Source of the DNA: CAYUWM01 sp964448395
Lineage (GTDB): Bacteria > Chloroflexota > Dehalococcoidia > E44-bin15
DNA: 13,280 nucleotides
Assembly: GCA_964448395.1 (NCBI GenBank)
Contig: CAYUWM010000045.1
Location: 1 to 13,280 of the forward strand
Direction: 5' to 3'
How positions within the stretch are numbered: the stretch's first letter is position 1; each line of letters starts with the position of its first letter. The notes below the pieces were generated by a model. It did no database searches. It saw only the letters and a program-made list of their open reading frames with translations, and was not told the DNA's origin. Made by a program: the position numbers and the translations under genes. Of the stretch, positions 1 to 6,789 are shown one piece after another.

Positions 1-44
1 TTCAGGCCGCGGCGGACGGCTTCCGGTGACAGCTCGTTATCCAT
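1..44 (-). CDS. 5' end of a gene running off the left edge (possibly biotin--protein ligase)
   Basis: An ATG at 44-42 opens a frame reading MDNELSPEAVRRGL and continues past the window edge. An AAGGTG Shine-Dalgarno-like motif lies about 9 bases upstream, which is good evidence for a real start. Only 14 codons are visible. The opening LSPEAxRxGL resembles, from memory, the N-terminus of stand-alone BirA-type biotin ligases of Dehalococcoidia, but 14 residues cannot establish a family. The gene lies downstream of rnpB on the same strand, about 80 bases past its 3' end. Confidence 0.35.
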   Translation of the reverse strand, partial: MDNELSPEAVRRGL

Positions 45-124
45 CGACGGTTCACCTTACACTTGAATATCGCTGAATCTGCATTCAGGATTACCGGCTA
101 TAGCGTCTGCCCGAATAAGAAAAA

Positions 125-527
125 GGGCCGGGCGAACCTGTAAGCCGAGTTCTGTACCCCGACAGAATCGGGGCGGTGACCATTTATCTGGGATGACAGT
201 TACCCGCCACCTCAAGCGGCCTACCCGAGGGTTCAATCGAGGCCGGACGCCCTCTCCCCTTCTATTTGGCCTTGCTCCGCAGGGGGTTTGCCTGGCCCCC
301 GGTGTCACCACCGGAGCGGTGAGCTCTTACCTCGCCTTTTCACCCTTACCCTTTTCACCCTGCTCAGCTGCGGCACGGTGAAAAAGGCGGTATATCTCTG
401 TGGCACTTTCCGTATCCGGCAGTTTACACCGCCGGACCCTGGGCGTTACCCAGCCTGCTGCCCGGTGGAGCTCGGACTTTCCTCCCTCCGACATAGTCGA
501 AGAGCGGTCACCCGGTTCACCTGACCC
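125..527 (-). ncRNA. rnpB: RNase P RNA (catalytic subunit of ribonuclease P)
   Basis: This is the ribozyme that removes 5' leaders from precursor tRNAs together with the RnpA protein. On the minus strand the two universally conserved core blocks are present. The 5' block, GAGGAAAGTCCGAGCTCC, falls at about 467-484 and the 3' block, ACAGAACTCGGCTTACAG, at 138-155; they are expected to form P4 and its surroundings. The termini pair as a P1 helix: GGGTCAGGTGAAC at the 5' end matches GTTCGCCCGGCCC at the 3' end over 13 positions, with one A-C mismatch. P1 sets the boundaries, giving about 403 nt, a normal bacterial size. A run of five Ts follows P1 directly, so P1 plus the T tract could also serve as the terminator. 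The short reading frames across this segment on either strand are not genes. Confidence 0.96.
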
Positions 528-534
528 TGTATGT

Positions 535-562
535 ATTTTACTACAAAAGCGCTATAAGTCAA
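535..562 (-). promoter_or_regulatory. sigma-70-type promoter of rnpB
   Basis: On the minus strand TTGACT (557-562) is separated by 16 bases from TAAAAT (535-540). The expected start, about 7 bases past the -10 box, is near 528. This agrees with the rnpB 5' end inferred independently from the P1 helix. Confidence 0.7.
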
Positions 563-663
563 AATGACAAACAGGGGATGTCTTATGTCTTGTACTTGCG
601 ATTATCCGGCAGGTGAAGAATCACGATTTATTGGTGAATATATAACATTTAGTAATGTGATTG

Positions 664-1593
664 CTAGATGTTTTCTTCAAAATAATCGGTGTCTATCTTC
701 TTGACTGGATATGAGGATATTGTGGACACTCCGATATCATGATCAATCATCAAATTGGTCAGTTGTTCTCCATCAATTAGCACAATCTTAGTGCCGATCT
801 GCGTAACATAGCTGCGGGCATCGTCTGTGAATCTGGAAGTAGTGATGAAGATGCCTTTATTTGCTCTTTGCGCTTGGAGCGCCCCTGCAAACTGCATTAC
901 ATCGGGTCTGCCTACTGGGCTGTTGTCCCATCGCTTTGCTTGTATATAAACGACGTCAAGCCCAAGTTTGTCCTCTTTTATGATTCCATCGATACCGCCA
1001 TCGCCGCTCCTGCCGATGGCCTTCCCTGCATCAGCACGTGAACCGCCATAGCCCATTTTTACAAGCAATTCAACCACACTTCGCTCAAAGAAAGATGGTG
1101 AGATTCTCTTCAGCTTGCTGAGCAATTCATCTGCTAACTCATCACGCAAATTCTCGTAGGCTTCTTCCAATGCTTCTGATGGGGTTGCTGTTGCAACATC
1201 AGGGGCTACTCTTGGCTGGACAGTTTTATGGCTACTTCTTGTTCCCTTGAGCTGTTGAAATTCACGAAACTCGGGATATTGTTGGAGAACTTTTCTATCG
1301 ACACTCTTGGGATGTTTACTAAGAAGATCTTTCCCTCGGTCAGTGATTTGGAAGAAGCCTCTGCGTGTTGCTTCCAGCAACCCAGCCTTTTTCATGTATG
1401 TTGATGCCCAACCAACTCGATTAACGAATGTTGATTGAATACCGCTGGGGAGCAATTCTTGCAGGTCTTTATCTGTAAGGTTCAATTCCTTTGCTAACGA
1501 TTCAACGACCTCGCTTGTCGATACCTCGTCTCCTTTTCTTGCAGCATACTGGAGAATGGGCAGCATCAAGCTTTGGTAATCTGGGACAGCCAT
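664..1593 (-). CDS. mrr: Mrr-type restriction endonuclease (modification-dependent, type IV-like)
   Basis: The 309-residue protein is close to the size of E. coli Mrr (304). Residues about 5-95 look like the Mrr N-terminal winged-helix DNA-binding domain. After a linker (about 100-165), residues about 166-290 form the PD-(D/E)xK nuclease domain: FERSVVELLVKMGYG (169-183), catalytic D202 in GDGGIDG, and Q218-A-K220 in YIQAKRW, the QxK variant typical of Mrr. Family members cut DNA carrying foreign methylation and need no partner methylase, and none is encoded nearby. The ATG at 1593 has a strong ribosome binding site (AAGGAG, 8 bases away). A near-consensus promoter at 1652-1680 makes it an independent unit downstream of the RNase H gene. 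Its DNA is visibly AT-richer than leuS or dnaN, which suggests later acquisition. The family is clear; the methyl specificity cannot be read from the sequence. Confidence 0.92.
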   Translation of the reverse strand: MAVPDYQSLMLPILQYAARKGDEVSTSEVVESLAKELNLTDKDLQELLPSGIQSTFVNRVGWASTYMKKAGLLEATRRGFFQITDRGKDLLSKHPKSVDRKVLQQYPEFREFQQLKGTRSSHKTVQPRVAPDVATATPSEALEEAYENLRDELADELLSKLKRISPSFFERSVVELLVKMGYGGSRADAGKAIGRSGDGGIDGIIKEDKLGLDVVYIQAKRWDNSPVGRPDVMQFAGALQAQRANKGIFITTSRFTDDARSYVTQIGTKIVLIDGEQLTNLMIDHDIGVSTISSYPVKKIDTDYFEENI

Positions 1594-1651
1594 TTATTCA
1601 TCTCCTTTGTGCATCCAACTCTGGTTTTAAATTGGTTCTATGAATAGTGGC

Positions 1652-1680
1652 ATTATATAGTTCTTGTAAAGCGCAGTCAA
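1652..1680 (-). promoter_or_regulatory. near-consensus sigma-70-type promoter of mrr
   Basis: On the minus strand TTGACT (1675-1680) is followed after exactly 17 bases by a perfect TATAAT (1652-1657). The implied transcription start is near 1645, giving a leader of about 50 nt that holds the AAGGAG site before the mrr ATG. I saw no clear operator palindrome. Confidence 0.8.
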
Positions 1681-1747
1681 ATGTAATATTTTACCGATCA
1701 AATAGTACTCAATGTGCATCTGCGCTGTCTGGCTCCGCTACAATCCC

Positions 1748-2152
1748 TTAGCGCTTCTGGATGGCGCGCTTGCTCAGGGCATCCGCGTGCTTGTTCTGGG
1801 CGCGCGGTACGTGCTCCACGGTGTACACCTCGAACTCGCCGAGCAGACGGCGTATCTGCCCGTACAGCTCCTTCATTTTCTTGCTGCGGTACGTGCCCTG
1901 GATCTGCCTCACCAGCAGCTCGGAGTCGAGCTTGATATCGACACCGGTCGCCCCCAAACGCAGCGCCTCCTCCAGGCCGGCGATGAGGGCCATGAACTCG
2001 GCCCGGTTGTTGGTGGCTTCACCTATATATTTCGATATCTCCGCGACCACGCCGCCTTTCGCATCGTACAGCACCGCACCTATGCCGGAGGGGCCGGGGT
2101 TGGGGATGGCGGCGCCGTCGCTGTAGATGGTCAGGCGTTTCGATTGTGTCAC
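1748..2152 (-). CDS. RNase HI-family protein
   Basis: This 134-residue protein is a stand-alone RNase H fold. The four expected metal-binding acidic residues are present: D12 (YSDGAAIPNPG), E52 (NNRAEFMALI), D76 (IKLDSELLVRQ) and D124 (NKHADALSKRA). Enzymes of this group hydrolyse the RNA strand of RNA:DNA hybrids, such as R-loops and primers. It resembles the short RNase HI form seen in archaea and in the N-terminal half of mycobacterial Rv2228c more than E. coli RnhA. The start is GTG at 2152. It overlaps the stop of the upstream recombinase-like gene by four bases (GTGA), so translation is very likely coupled. It is the last gene of the operon; I saw no terminator before the mrr promoter. 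Family assignment is firm; the physiological role is inferred. Confidence 0.9.
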   Translation of the reverse strand: MTQSKRLTIYSDGAAIPNPGPSGIGAVLYDAKGGVVAEISKYIGEATNNRAEFMALIAGLEEALRLGATGVDIKLDSELLVRQIQGTYRSKKMKELYGQIRRLLGEFEVYTVEHVPRAQNKHADALSKRAIQKR

Positions 2153-3573
2153 AGTCTCAGCAGGAGCTCCTCGTGTTTATCAAACACCACGATGCGATCG
2201 ATCACGTATTGCAGCAGGGCTTTTCTCGCATGGATATCGAGGGAGCCCCAGCGTTGTTGGAGGTGGTCCAGCATCTCCAGAACGGCTTCACGTCGCTGTT
2301 CCGTGGTTATGTCTCCTTTAGCTTCAGCTTCAATCAGGTTCAGCCTCTGTGACAGGAACTGCCTCTCCCGTACCAGATCCCGGCCTGCGGCGCGCAGTTC
2401 CTCAACAGAAATAGTACCCTGTGCAGCCTTGTCAAGATATCCGCGAAACTTGCGGTCGATGGCTTTCACCCTCTTGGTCAGTTCAGGCCATTCTCCTTTG
2501 CCGTGTTCCTTAGCCGTTGGAGGCTGTCTTACCAGTTGCTGCCTGGCATCGGGGTCGCTCAGCTTGCGCAACTCGGCGAGGACGGAGCTCTCCAGATCGT
2601 CCGCCTTGCGGGTGTTGTACCTGCAGAAGCTCTGGTTGGCCCGCGACTGGCACTGGTAATATCGATAGTCCTTTTGCATCTGCTTACCGTCCCGGCGATG
2701 TGTCCATGTCTGGTTGCGGTTCACTCCCATCATCCTGTTGCCGCAATACCCGCAGTAGGCCAGACCGGCCAGCAGGAAAGGCTCCCGCGGTGTATATTCT
2801 CTCCTCTTGACGTTTGATTTGAGTTGCGCCTGCACCGTGGTGAACACGTAATTCTGGATTATCGCCGGGTGGCTGTCGGGGACCTTTACACCGAAACGGG
2901 AGTAGGTGCCGACATATGCCCTGTTGCGCAGGATATCGCGGATGCCCACGATACTCCACCGCCCGCCGCGCCGGGTGGTTATCCCCTGCTCGTTCAGATA
3001 GCGGGCGATGAGGCGGACGCCCATCCTGTCCTGGAGATATAATTTATAGATAAGCTCCACCGTCTTGGCCTCCTCGGGAACGACCTCCAGCTTCTGGTCG
3101 GGGCCGATGCGGTAGCCGAACGGCGGTTTGCCCATGCCCTTGCCGTGGATCGCCCTGCTTCTCATCGCTTCCCTCACCCGATCCCCGCTGCTCTCCCCCT
3201 CGCGCTGAGCGGACCACAGCTGGACGGCGGCTGCCAGCGGGTCGTCGATTTCGCCGTCGGTTATGGCGACGGCAGCCCCGAGACCGTCGAGTTCCAGAAG
3301 ACAGCGTGCCACTTCCTTAACGTCGGGGTGTATATGGCTCAGGCTCTTGGACACAACGATGACCTTCTCCGGCTGCTTCCGGATGTGGCGGATCATATTC
3401 TGGTACTCATCGACACTGACCCGGGTGCCCGAGTCCATATCGGAGAAGACGGTTGACGGCTCGTAGCCCTGTTCCGCGCAGAAACGGGAGAAGCCGTGCT
3501 CCTGCTCGACCATAGTGGATGGCACCCCCATATCAGCGTCGATGGTCACCCGGAAATAGCCGATCGCTTTCAT
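2149..3573 (-). CDS. serine-recombinase-like protein with a degenerate catalytic site
   Basis: The 474 residues follow the large serine recombinase layout. Residues 1-110 form a resolvase-like domain. Residues about 135-260 form the Recombinase domain (GKPPFGYRIG, ARYLNEQGITTRRGGRWS, ILRNRAYVGTYSRFG). Next comes a zinc ribbon with C274-x2-C277 and C308/C317, then a charged, probably coiled-coil segment (about 360-450). Large serine recombinases normally integrate or excise mobile DNA through a 5'-phosphoserine link. Aligned by eye to gamma-delta resolvase, Y6, R8 and an acidic residue in SDMDSG are kept. The catalytic serine is T10, and the arginines equivalent to R45, R68 and R71 are V54, H80 and P83. 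Strand transfer is therefore unlikely, while DNA binding may persist. The ATG lies 3 bases after the stop of the zinc-ribbon gene with only a weak ribosome binding site, so coupling is likely. No att sites or mobile-element cargo are nearby. Confidence 0.88.
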   Translation of the reverse strand: MKAIGYFRVTIDADMGVPSTMVEQEHGFSRFCAEQGYEPSTVFSDMDSGTRVSVDEYQNMIRHIRKQPEKVIVVSKSLSHIHPDVKEVARCLLELDGLGAAVAITDGEIDDPLAAAVQLWSAQREGESSGDRVREAMRSRAIHGKGMGKPPFGYRIGPDQKLEVVPEEAKTVELIYKLYLQDRMGVRLIARYLNEQGITTRRGGRWSIVGIRDILRNRAYVGTYSRFGVKVPDSHPAIIQNYVFTTVQAQLKSNVKRREYTPREPFLLAGLAYCGYCGNRMMGVNRNQTWTHRRDGKQMQKDYRYYQCQSRANQSFCRYNTRKADDLESSVLAELRKLSDPDARQQLVRQPPTAKEHGKGEWPELTKRVKAIDRKFRGYLDKAAQGTISVEELRAAGRDLVRERQFLSQRLNLIEAEAKGDITTEQRREAVLEMLDHLQQRWGSLDIHARKALLQYVIDRIVVFDKHEELLLRL

Positions 3574-3576
3574 TGA

Positions 3577-4278
3577 CTAGCTCAGATACAGGATTCTCTC
3601 GCAACTGCCGCACTGCACTATCGTTTGGCCGGTCTTGACCCGCTGCAGTTCGCTCATCGGCAGGGCGATGCGGCAACCCTGACATATCCCCTGTTCCACC
3701 TTGGCTATCGCTTTCCCCTGCCGCTTTTGCCTTAAGGTATTATAGAGCTCTAGGATCGGTGGCTCGACTCTGGATGCCAGCTCGTTCCTTTTGCCCTCCA
3801 GTTCACTCAGCACAGCGCTTAACTCGGACTGCTCGCGCATGAGCGATTCCTGCTCCGCCTGCCACTCTTGCTCCATCTTGGCCAACTCATCCCGCTTGGT
3901 GGCCAATCCCTGCTCAACCGTATCTATCTGCTCCATGATATTAAGTGTCTTGTCATCCAGATCCTTGATTTTAGCTTTGTAGGTTTTGAGCTGTTCCTGG
4001 AAGCTGGCAAGCTCCTTGGGATTCTTCACACTGCCGCCGTAAAGCTTATCCTCGGCGACGGCAGCTTTGGCCTCCAGGTCATCCGCCTCGCTTTCCCTTT
4101 CCCGCTGCCCCCGTTCCAGCTCTGTGAGATGTTCTTCCTCTTCAGCGAGGGCGGCACGAGCCTCATCCAGAGCCTCGCTTTTCCCTATGCGGTCGGTTAT
4201 CTCGGCCAGAGCCGCCTTCTTGGCGTCCATCTCCAGATCGATCAGCTGCAGGTCATATAGCAGTCTTACTTTACTCAA
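3577..4278 (-). CDS. CdsZ-like coiled-coil protein with C-terminal C4 zinc ribbon
   Basis: From a TTG at 4278 the product has 233 residues. Residues about 10-175 are rich in Glu, Lys, Ala and Leu with heptad character, indicating a long antiparallel coiled coil. The C-terminus is a C4 zinc ribbon with C199-QG-C202 and C223-GS-C226, followed by RILY. This matches the family named for chlamydial CdsZ, which also includes mycobacterial Rv2229c; its molecular function is poorly defined. The frame stays open upstream to an ATG at 4380 and contains another ATG at 4302. The first lies inside the upstream methyltransferase gene and the second overlaps the -10 box of a near-perfect promoter, so neither is likely. 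The TTG has AGAGGG 9 bases upstream and the typical family N-terminus (VRLLYDLQLIDLEMD) follows it. It is the first gene of a three-gene operon. Confidence 0.88.
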   Translation of the reverse strand: MSKVRLLYDLQLIDLEMDAKKAALAEITDRIGKSEALDEARAALAEEEEHLTELERGQRERESEADDLEAKAAVAEDKLYGGSVKNPKELASFQEQLKTYKAKIKDLDDKTLNIMEQIDTVEQGLATKRDELAKMEQEWQAEQESLMREQSELSAVLSELEGKRNELASRVEPPILELYNTLRQKRQGKAIAKVEQGICQGCRIALPMSELQRVKTGQTIVQCGSCERILYLS

Positions 4279-4300
4279 TTTGTATTGCCCTCTGAGCCCC

Positions 4301-4329
4301 ATTCTAAGTTGCGCTGGAGGGGCTGTCAA
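4301..4329 (-). promoter_or_regulatory. consensus-like promoter of the zinc-ribbon / recombinase-like / RNase H operon
   Basis: On the minus strand a perfect TTGACA (4324-4329) is separated by 17 bases from TAGAAT (4301-4306). It lies between the methyltransferase stop and the zinc-ribbon gene. The predicted start near 4294 gives a leader of only about 16 nt, containing AGAGGG and then the TTG start. It separates this operon from the response regulator / methyltransferase pair upstream. Confidence 0.78.
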
Positions 4330-4342
4330 CAACAACAAAAAT

Positions 4343-5116
4343 TTATTTCCGAGAACTGAGGAATATGCAGATCGCGCCACAGGCAGCCACGTTCAGCGAT
4401 TCCGCTTTATCACGATTGACGGGAATCTTTATGCGGTAATCGGCTGCGTTAAGGACATCGCTGGAAAGCCCCGACGCCTCGTTGCCCAGCGCCAGCACGA
4501 TCTTATCCCGCTCATTCAGGATGGTCACATCTTGCTCTCCGTTGAGGTCTGCTGCTACAACTGCATATCCAGACTCCTGCAGGGTTCGCAACATGTCTAG
4601 ATATCGGCTGGTGCGCCTGATCCATACCGACAGGACCGAGCCAGCGGTTGACTGCGCGCACTTCGGAGAGAGGGGATCGGCGCATTTCGTGGAGAGGATG
4701 ACCCCGGAGAAATCGAGCGCTGCGGCCGTTCGGATGAGGGTGCCCACGTTTCCCGGGTCCTGCACATCCTCGAGCAGCAGCACTCTGTCGCCAATGTCGA
4801 CAGGCAGATGGTCGGAGTAGATGTCGGGAGGCATGCGGACGACGGCCAGCGGTCCTTGAGGTGTCTTCGAGTGGCATATCGAACGAAACTGGCTGTCGGT
4901 GATATATCTCGCAGGATAATCGCGGTAGACGGTAGGCAGTTCTTCAGCGGTCACGATTTCGATTATCTTATCCGCATCGCGGTGGATGATCTGCTTGATG
5001 GCCCTTTCCCCCTCCACTAAAAAGACGCCGGCTTCCAGCCGGCCCTTATCTGTGGAGAGCTTTTTATACCATTTAATGGGTCTCAGGGGAGTGATATCCC
5101 CGTCCGGTATGTTCAA
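4343..5116 (-). CDS. TrmH/SpoU-family RNA 2'-O-ribose methyltransferase
   Basis: The 257-residue protein transfers a methyl group from S-adenosylmethionine to a ribose 2'-OH in tRNA or rRNA, acting in the cytoplasm as a trefoil-knot dimer. Residues about 15-95 look like the substrate-binding domain. The three SPOUT motifs follow: motif 1, LLEDVQDPGNVGTLIRTA (about 114-131, with N123 and catalytic-type R129); motif 2, LALGNEASGLS (208-218); and motif 3, KIPVNRDKAESLNVAACGA (about 230-248). The start is a TTG at 5116 with GGAG 7 bases upstream. An ATG at 5123 is out of frame and overlaps that site. It begins 28 bases after the response regulator stop, so the two are probably cotranscribed. The exact RNA target (rRNA, as in RlmB, or tRNA) cannot be decided from sequence. 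Confidence 0.92.
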   Translation of the reverse strand: MNIPDGDITPLRPIKWYKKLSTDKGRLEAGVFLVEGERAIKQIIHRDADKIIEIVTAEELPTVYRDYPARYITDSQFRSICHSKTPQGPLAVVRMPPDIYSDHLPVDIGDRVLLLEDVQDPGNVGTLIRTAAALDFSGVILSTKCADPLSPKCAQSTAGSVLSVWIRRTSRYLDMLRTLQESGYAVVAADLNGEQDVTILNERDKIVLALGNEASGLSSDVLNAADYRIKIPVNRDKAESLNVAACGAICIFLSSRK

Positions 5117-5144
5117 TATACATCTCCGTCAGTGGCGGGTCGCG

Positions 5145-5528
5145 CTACTTCTGCGACCGGCCGCGGGCTATGGCGTCGTTGATGGTTTGCACCAGGATAT
5201 CGCTTTCCACGCTGTTCTTGTTCAGATAGCTAAGTGCGCCGGCCTCGGCTACCTCTGTTGCAAACGCTGTATCGTCGAAGCCGGACAGCACCACTACCGG
5301 CACTGAAGGTGCCTGCCGGTGTATCTCGTTGAAGGTCTCGATCCCGTGGCTGTCCGGCAGCGCCAGATCGAGCAGGATTACATCGAACGCGCCTTCGCTG
5401 ATTCGCTGCAGGGCATCGGCAAGGCGTTCCGCGAGTGTCAACTGGTAATGGGCCGCGTCTGCCTCCTTGAGCATCTCCTGTAGCAACCGGGCATCGCCGG
5501 GGTTGTCTTCCACCAGCAGAATCTTCAT
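5145..5528 (-). CDS. single-domain response regulator (CheY-like receiver)
   Basis: The 127 residues form just one receiver domain with no output domain. All phosphorylation-site residues are present: acidic pair E7/D8 (LLVEDNPGDARLL), phospho-acceptor D54 (VILLDLALPDSHG), S82 at the conserved Thr/Ser position (VVLSGFDD) and K104 (YLNKNS). VEDNPGDARLL is typical of receivers paired with bacteriophytochrome or hybrid histidine kinases, but no kinase gene is in the window. Such proteins act by phospho-dependent protein contacts or as phosphorelay intermediates. The ATG at 5528 has a strong AGGAGG site 7 bases upstream. The downstream RNA methyltransferase probably shares its transcript; I see no functional reason for the pairing. 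Confidence 0.93.
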   Translation of the reverse strand: MKILLVEDNPGDARLLQEMLKEADAAHYQLTLAERLADALQRISEGAFDVILLDLALPDSHGIETFNEIHRQAPSVPVVVLSGFDDTAFATEVAEAGALSYLNKNSVESDILVQTINDAIARGRSQK

Positions 5529-5603
5529 ACATTGTCCTCCTCAACGTCTGTTCTGTGTCCAGATTTGCTGCTTTGCCCGAGGCGCTCAGACGTCGACGAA
5601 TAC

Positions 5604-5634
5604 ATTTTACCACCAATATCGACGGAGGTGTAAA
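5604..5634 (-). promoter_or_regulatory. possible promoter of the response regulator gene
   Basis: In the 116-base gap upstream of the response regulator the minus strand reads TGGTAAAAT (5604-5612), an extended -10. A TTTACA (5629-5634) lies 19 bases from the -10, which is long for a -35. The predicted leader is about 70 nt. This is a weak call. Confidence 0.3.
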
Positions 5635-5644
5635 GCCTCAAACA

Positions 5645-6622
5645 TTATAAACGGAATTGGCGCGAAATTTGATCTATGCGATCCATCTCCTCGGCGGAGA
5701 GGGTGAAATGCATCGCGCCGGCGCTTTCATCGGCGTGCTGCGTCCTGCTGGCCCCGGGGATGGCGACCACGGTGTCCCCGTTATAGTTCACCGTCCAGTT
5801 CAGGGCTACCTGCGCTGCGGTCACACCTCGTTTTTCGGCTACCTCCTCGAGGGTTCCGAGTACGGGCTGGCTCAGTTTCAACCTTCTGCGGATAACATTT
5901 CTCCTGAAAAAGGGGCGGCTGCGCAGAAGCTGGGGATCCCGGTGGAACTTGCCGGTAAGCAGCCCCATGTCGAGCGGGGTGTAGGCGATGATGGTGATCC
6001 CCAACTCTGTGGCGGTTTCAAGCACACCGCTGGTCTCGATTTTCCTGTCGAGCAGGTTGTACCTTACCTGGTTCGAGGCAAGCGGGATGCCGAGGCGGGC
6101 GAGGGCCTGATGTGCCCTGCGCATCTGGCTGGCTGAAAAGTTGCTGACACCTACTGCGTGGATCTTACCGGCTTCGACAAGGTGGGCCATCGCGTCCATC
6201 TCCGCCTCGATGGAGGAGAACGAGAACGGCCAGTGTATCTGGTACAGGTCGATGCCGAATGGCTCTAGGCAGTCCAGGCGCTGGCCGATGCTGGTCTTTA
6301 TAGAGCGCGCCGACTTGAGGAATGGCCACCATTTGGTGGCTATCACCACATCGCCGTTGGCCTTGCCTGCTGTCTGCAGGGCTTTCGAGAGACCTCTTTC
6401 CGAGCGGCCGTTGCCGTAGAACTCTGCGGTATCGAACCAATTGATGTCGCCGTTCAGCGCGGCCTTAACGATATCATTGGTCTCATGGTTTACCAGTACG
6501 GAGTAGGAGAACCGGTGCATCCCGTGCCCCTCCGAGAACTGCCAGGTGCCGAGCCCGATGGGGCTGATCTCGATATCGGTGCGGCCGAGGTGACGTTTCA
6601 CATTATCCTGATCGCTTGCCAT
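5645..6622 (-). CDS. aldo/keto reductase
   Basis: The 325-residue protein is a TIM-barrel NAD(P)H-dependent oxidoreductase that reduces aldehydes or ketones to alcohols in the cytoplasm. The catalytic tetrad is visible: D64 and Y69 (WFDTAEFYGNG), K97 (VIATKWW) and H130 (LYQIHWP). The start LGRTDIEISPIGLGTW is typical. Near the C-terminus, VVAIPGASRTQHADESAGA is the usual cofactor-phosphate binding segment. The subgroup and substrate cannot be read from sequence; stress or sugar-ketone reductases of the YhdN/Tas type are possible. There is no Shine-Dalgarno site before the ATG at 6622, and a possible extended -10 box starts only 10 bases upstream, so the message may be leaderless. It is separated by 116 bases from the response regulator downstream and is probably monocistronic. 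Confidence 0.93.
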   Translation of the reverse strand: MASDQDNVKRHLGRTDIEISPIGLGTWQFSEGHGMHRFSYSVLVNHETNDIVKAALNGDINWFDTAEFYGNGRSERGLSKALQTAGKANGDVVIATKWWPFLKSARSIKTSIGQRLDCLEPFGIDLYQIHWPFSFSSIEAEMDAMAHLVEAGKIHAVGVSNFSASQMRRAHQALARLGIPLASNQVRYNLLDRKIETSGVLETATELGITIIAYTPLDMGLLTGKFHRDPQLLRSRPFFRRNVIRRRLKLSQPVLGTLEEVAEKRGVTAAQVALNWTVNYNGDTVVAIPGASRTQHADESAGAMHFTLSAEEMDRIDQISRQFRL

Positions 6623-6631
6623 TGTAAGCCA

Positions 6632-6640
6632 ATTTTACCA
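6632..6640 (-). promoter_or_regulatory. possible extended -10 promoter of the aldo/keto reductase gene
   Basis: The minus strand reads TGGTAAAAT, an extended -10 like the one proposed for the response regulator gene. No good -35 box lies 16-18 bases upstream. The expected start is within about 3 bases of the ATG, which fits the missing ribosome binding site. Confidence 0.3.
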
Positions 6641-6753
6641 CTAACGCTAACAAAATAACATTATGCGTTATGCTTGGAGGGATAGTGCGGCGTATGTAGC
6701 TGTTGCGATTTTTTCGGGCGGGCAGCAGTTTCGATTTCATGTTGATTTGGGTA

Positions 6754-6783
6754 TTGCACAAAATAGTTGAAAAATGCTATAAT
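6754..6783 (+). promoter_or_regulatory. strong plus-strand promoter for a putative structured RNA
   Basis: TTGCAC (6754-6759) is followed after 18 bases by a perfect TATAAT (6778-6783) preceded by TGC, making an extended -10 box. The predicted start is near 6790, directly before an RNA-like stem. No plausible coding start with a ribosome binding site follows. Confidence 0.65.
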
Positions 6784-6789
6784 ATGTTC

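Noticed and set aside
57..524. Short frames on both strands at the left end
   Set aside because: They overlap the RNase P RNA gene, which explains the sequence.
1712..2659. Plus-strand 315-codon frame opposite the RNase H and recombinase-like genes
   Set aside because: It has no ribosome binding site and reads antisense through two genes with conserved catalytic or structural motifs. It has no recognisable domain.
2149..3573. Active integrase marking a prophage or integrative element
   Set aside because: Catalytic residues are replaced, no att-like repeats or phage or conjugation genes are nearby, and the gene is locked into an operon with housekeeping-type genes.
5657..6136. Plus-strand 159-codon frame opposite the aldo/keto reductase
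   Set aside because: It is antisense to a gene with a complete catalytic tetrad and has no motif of its own.
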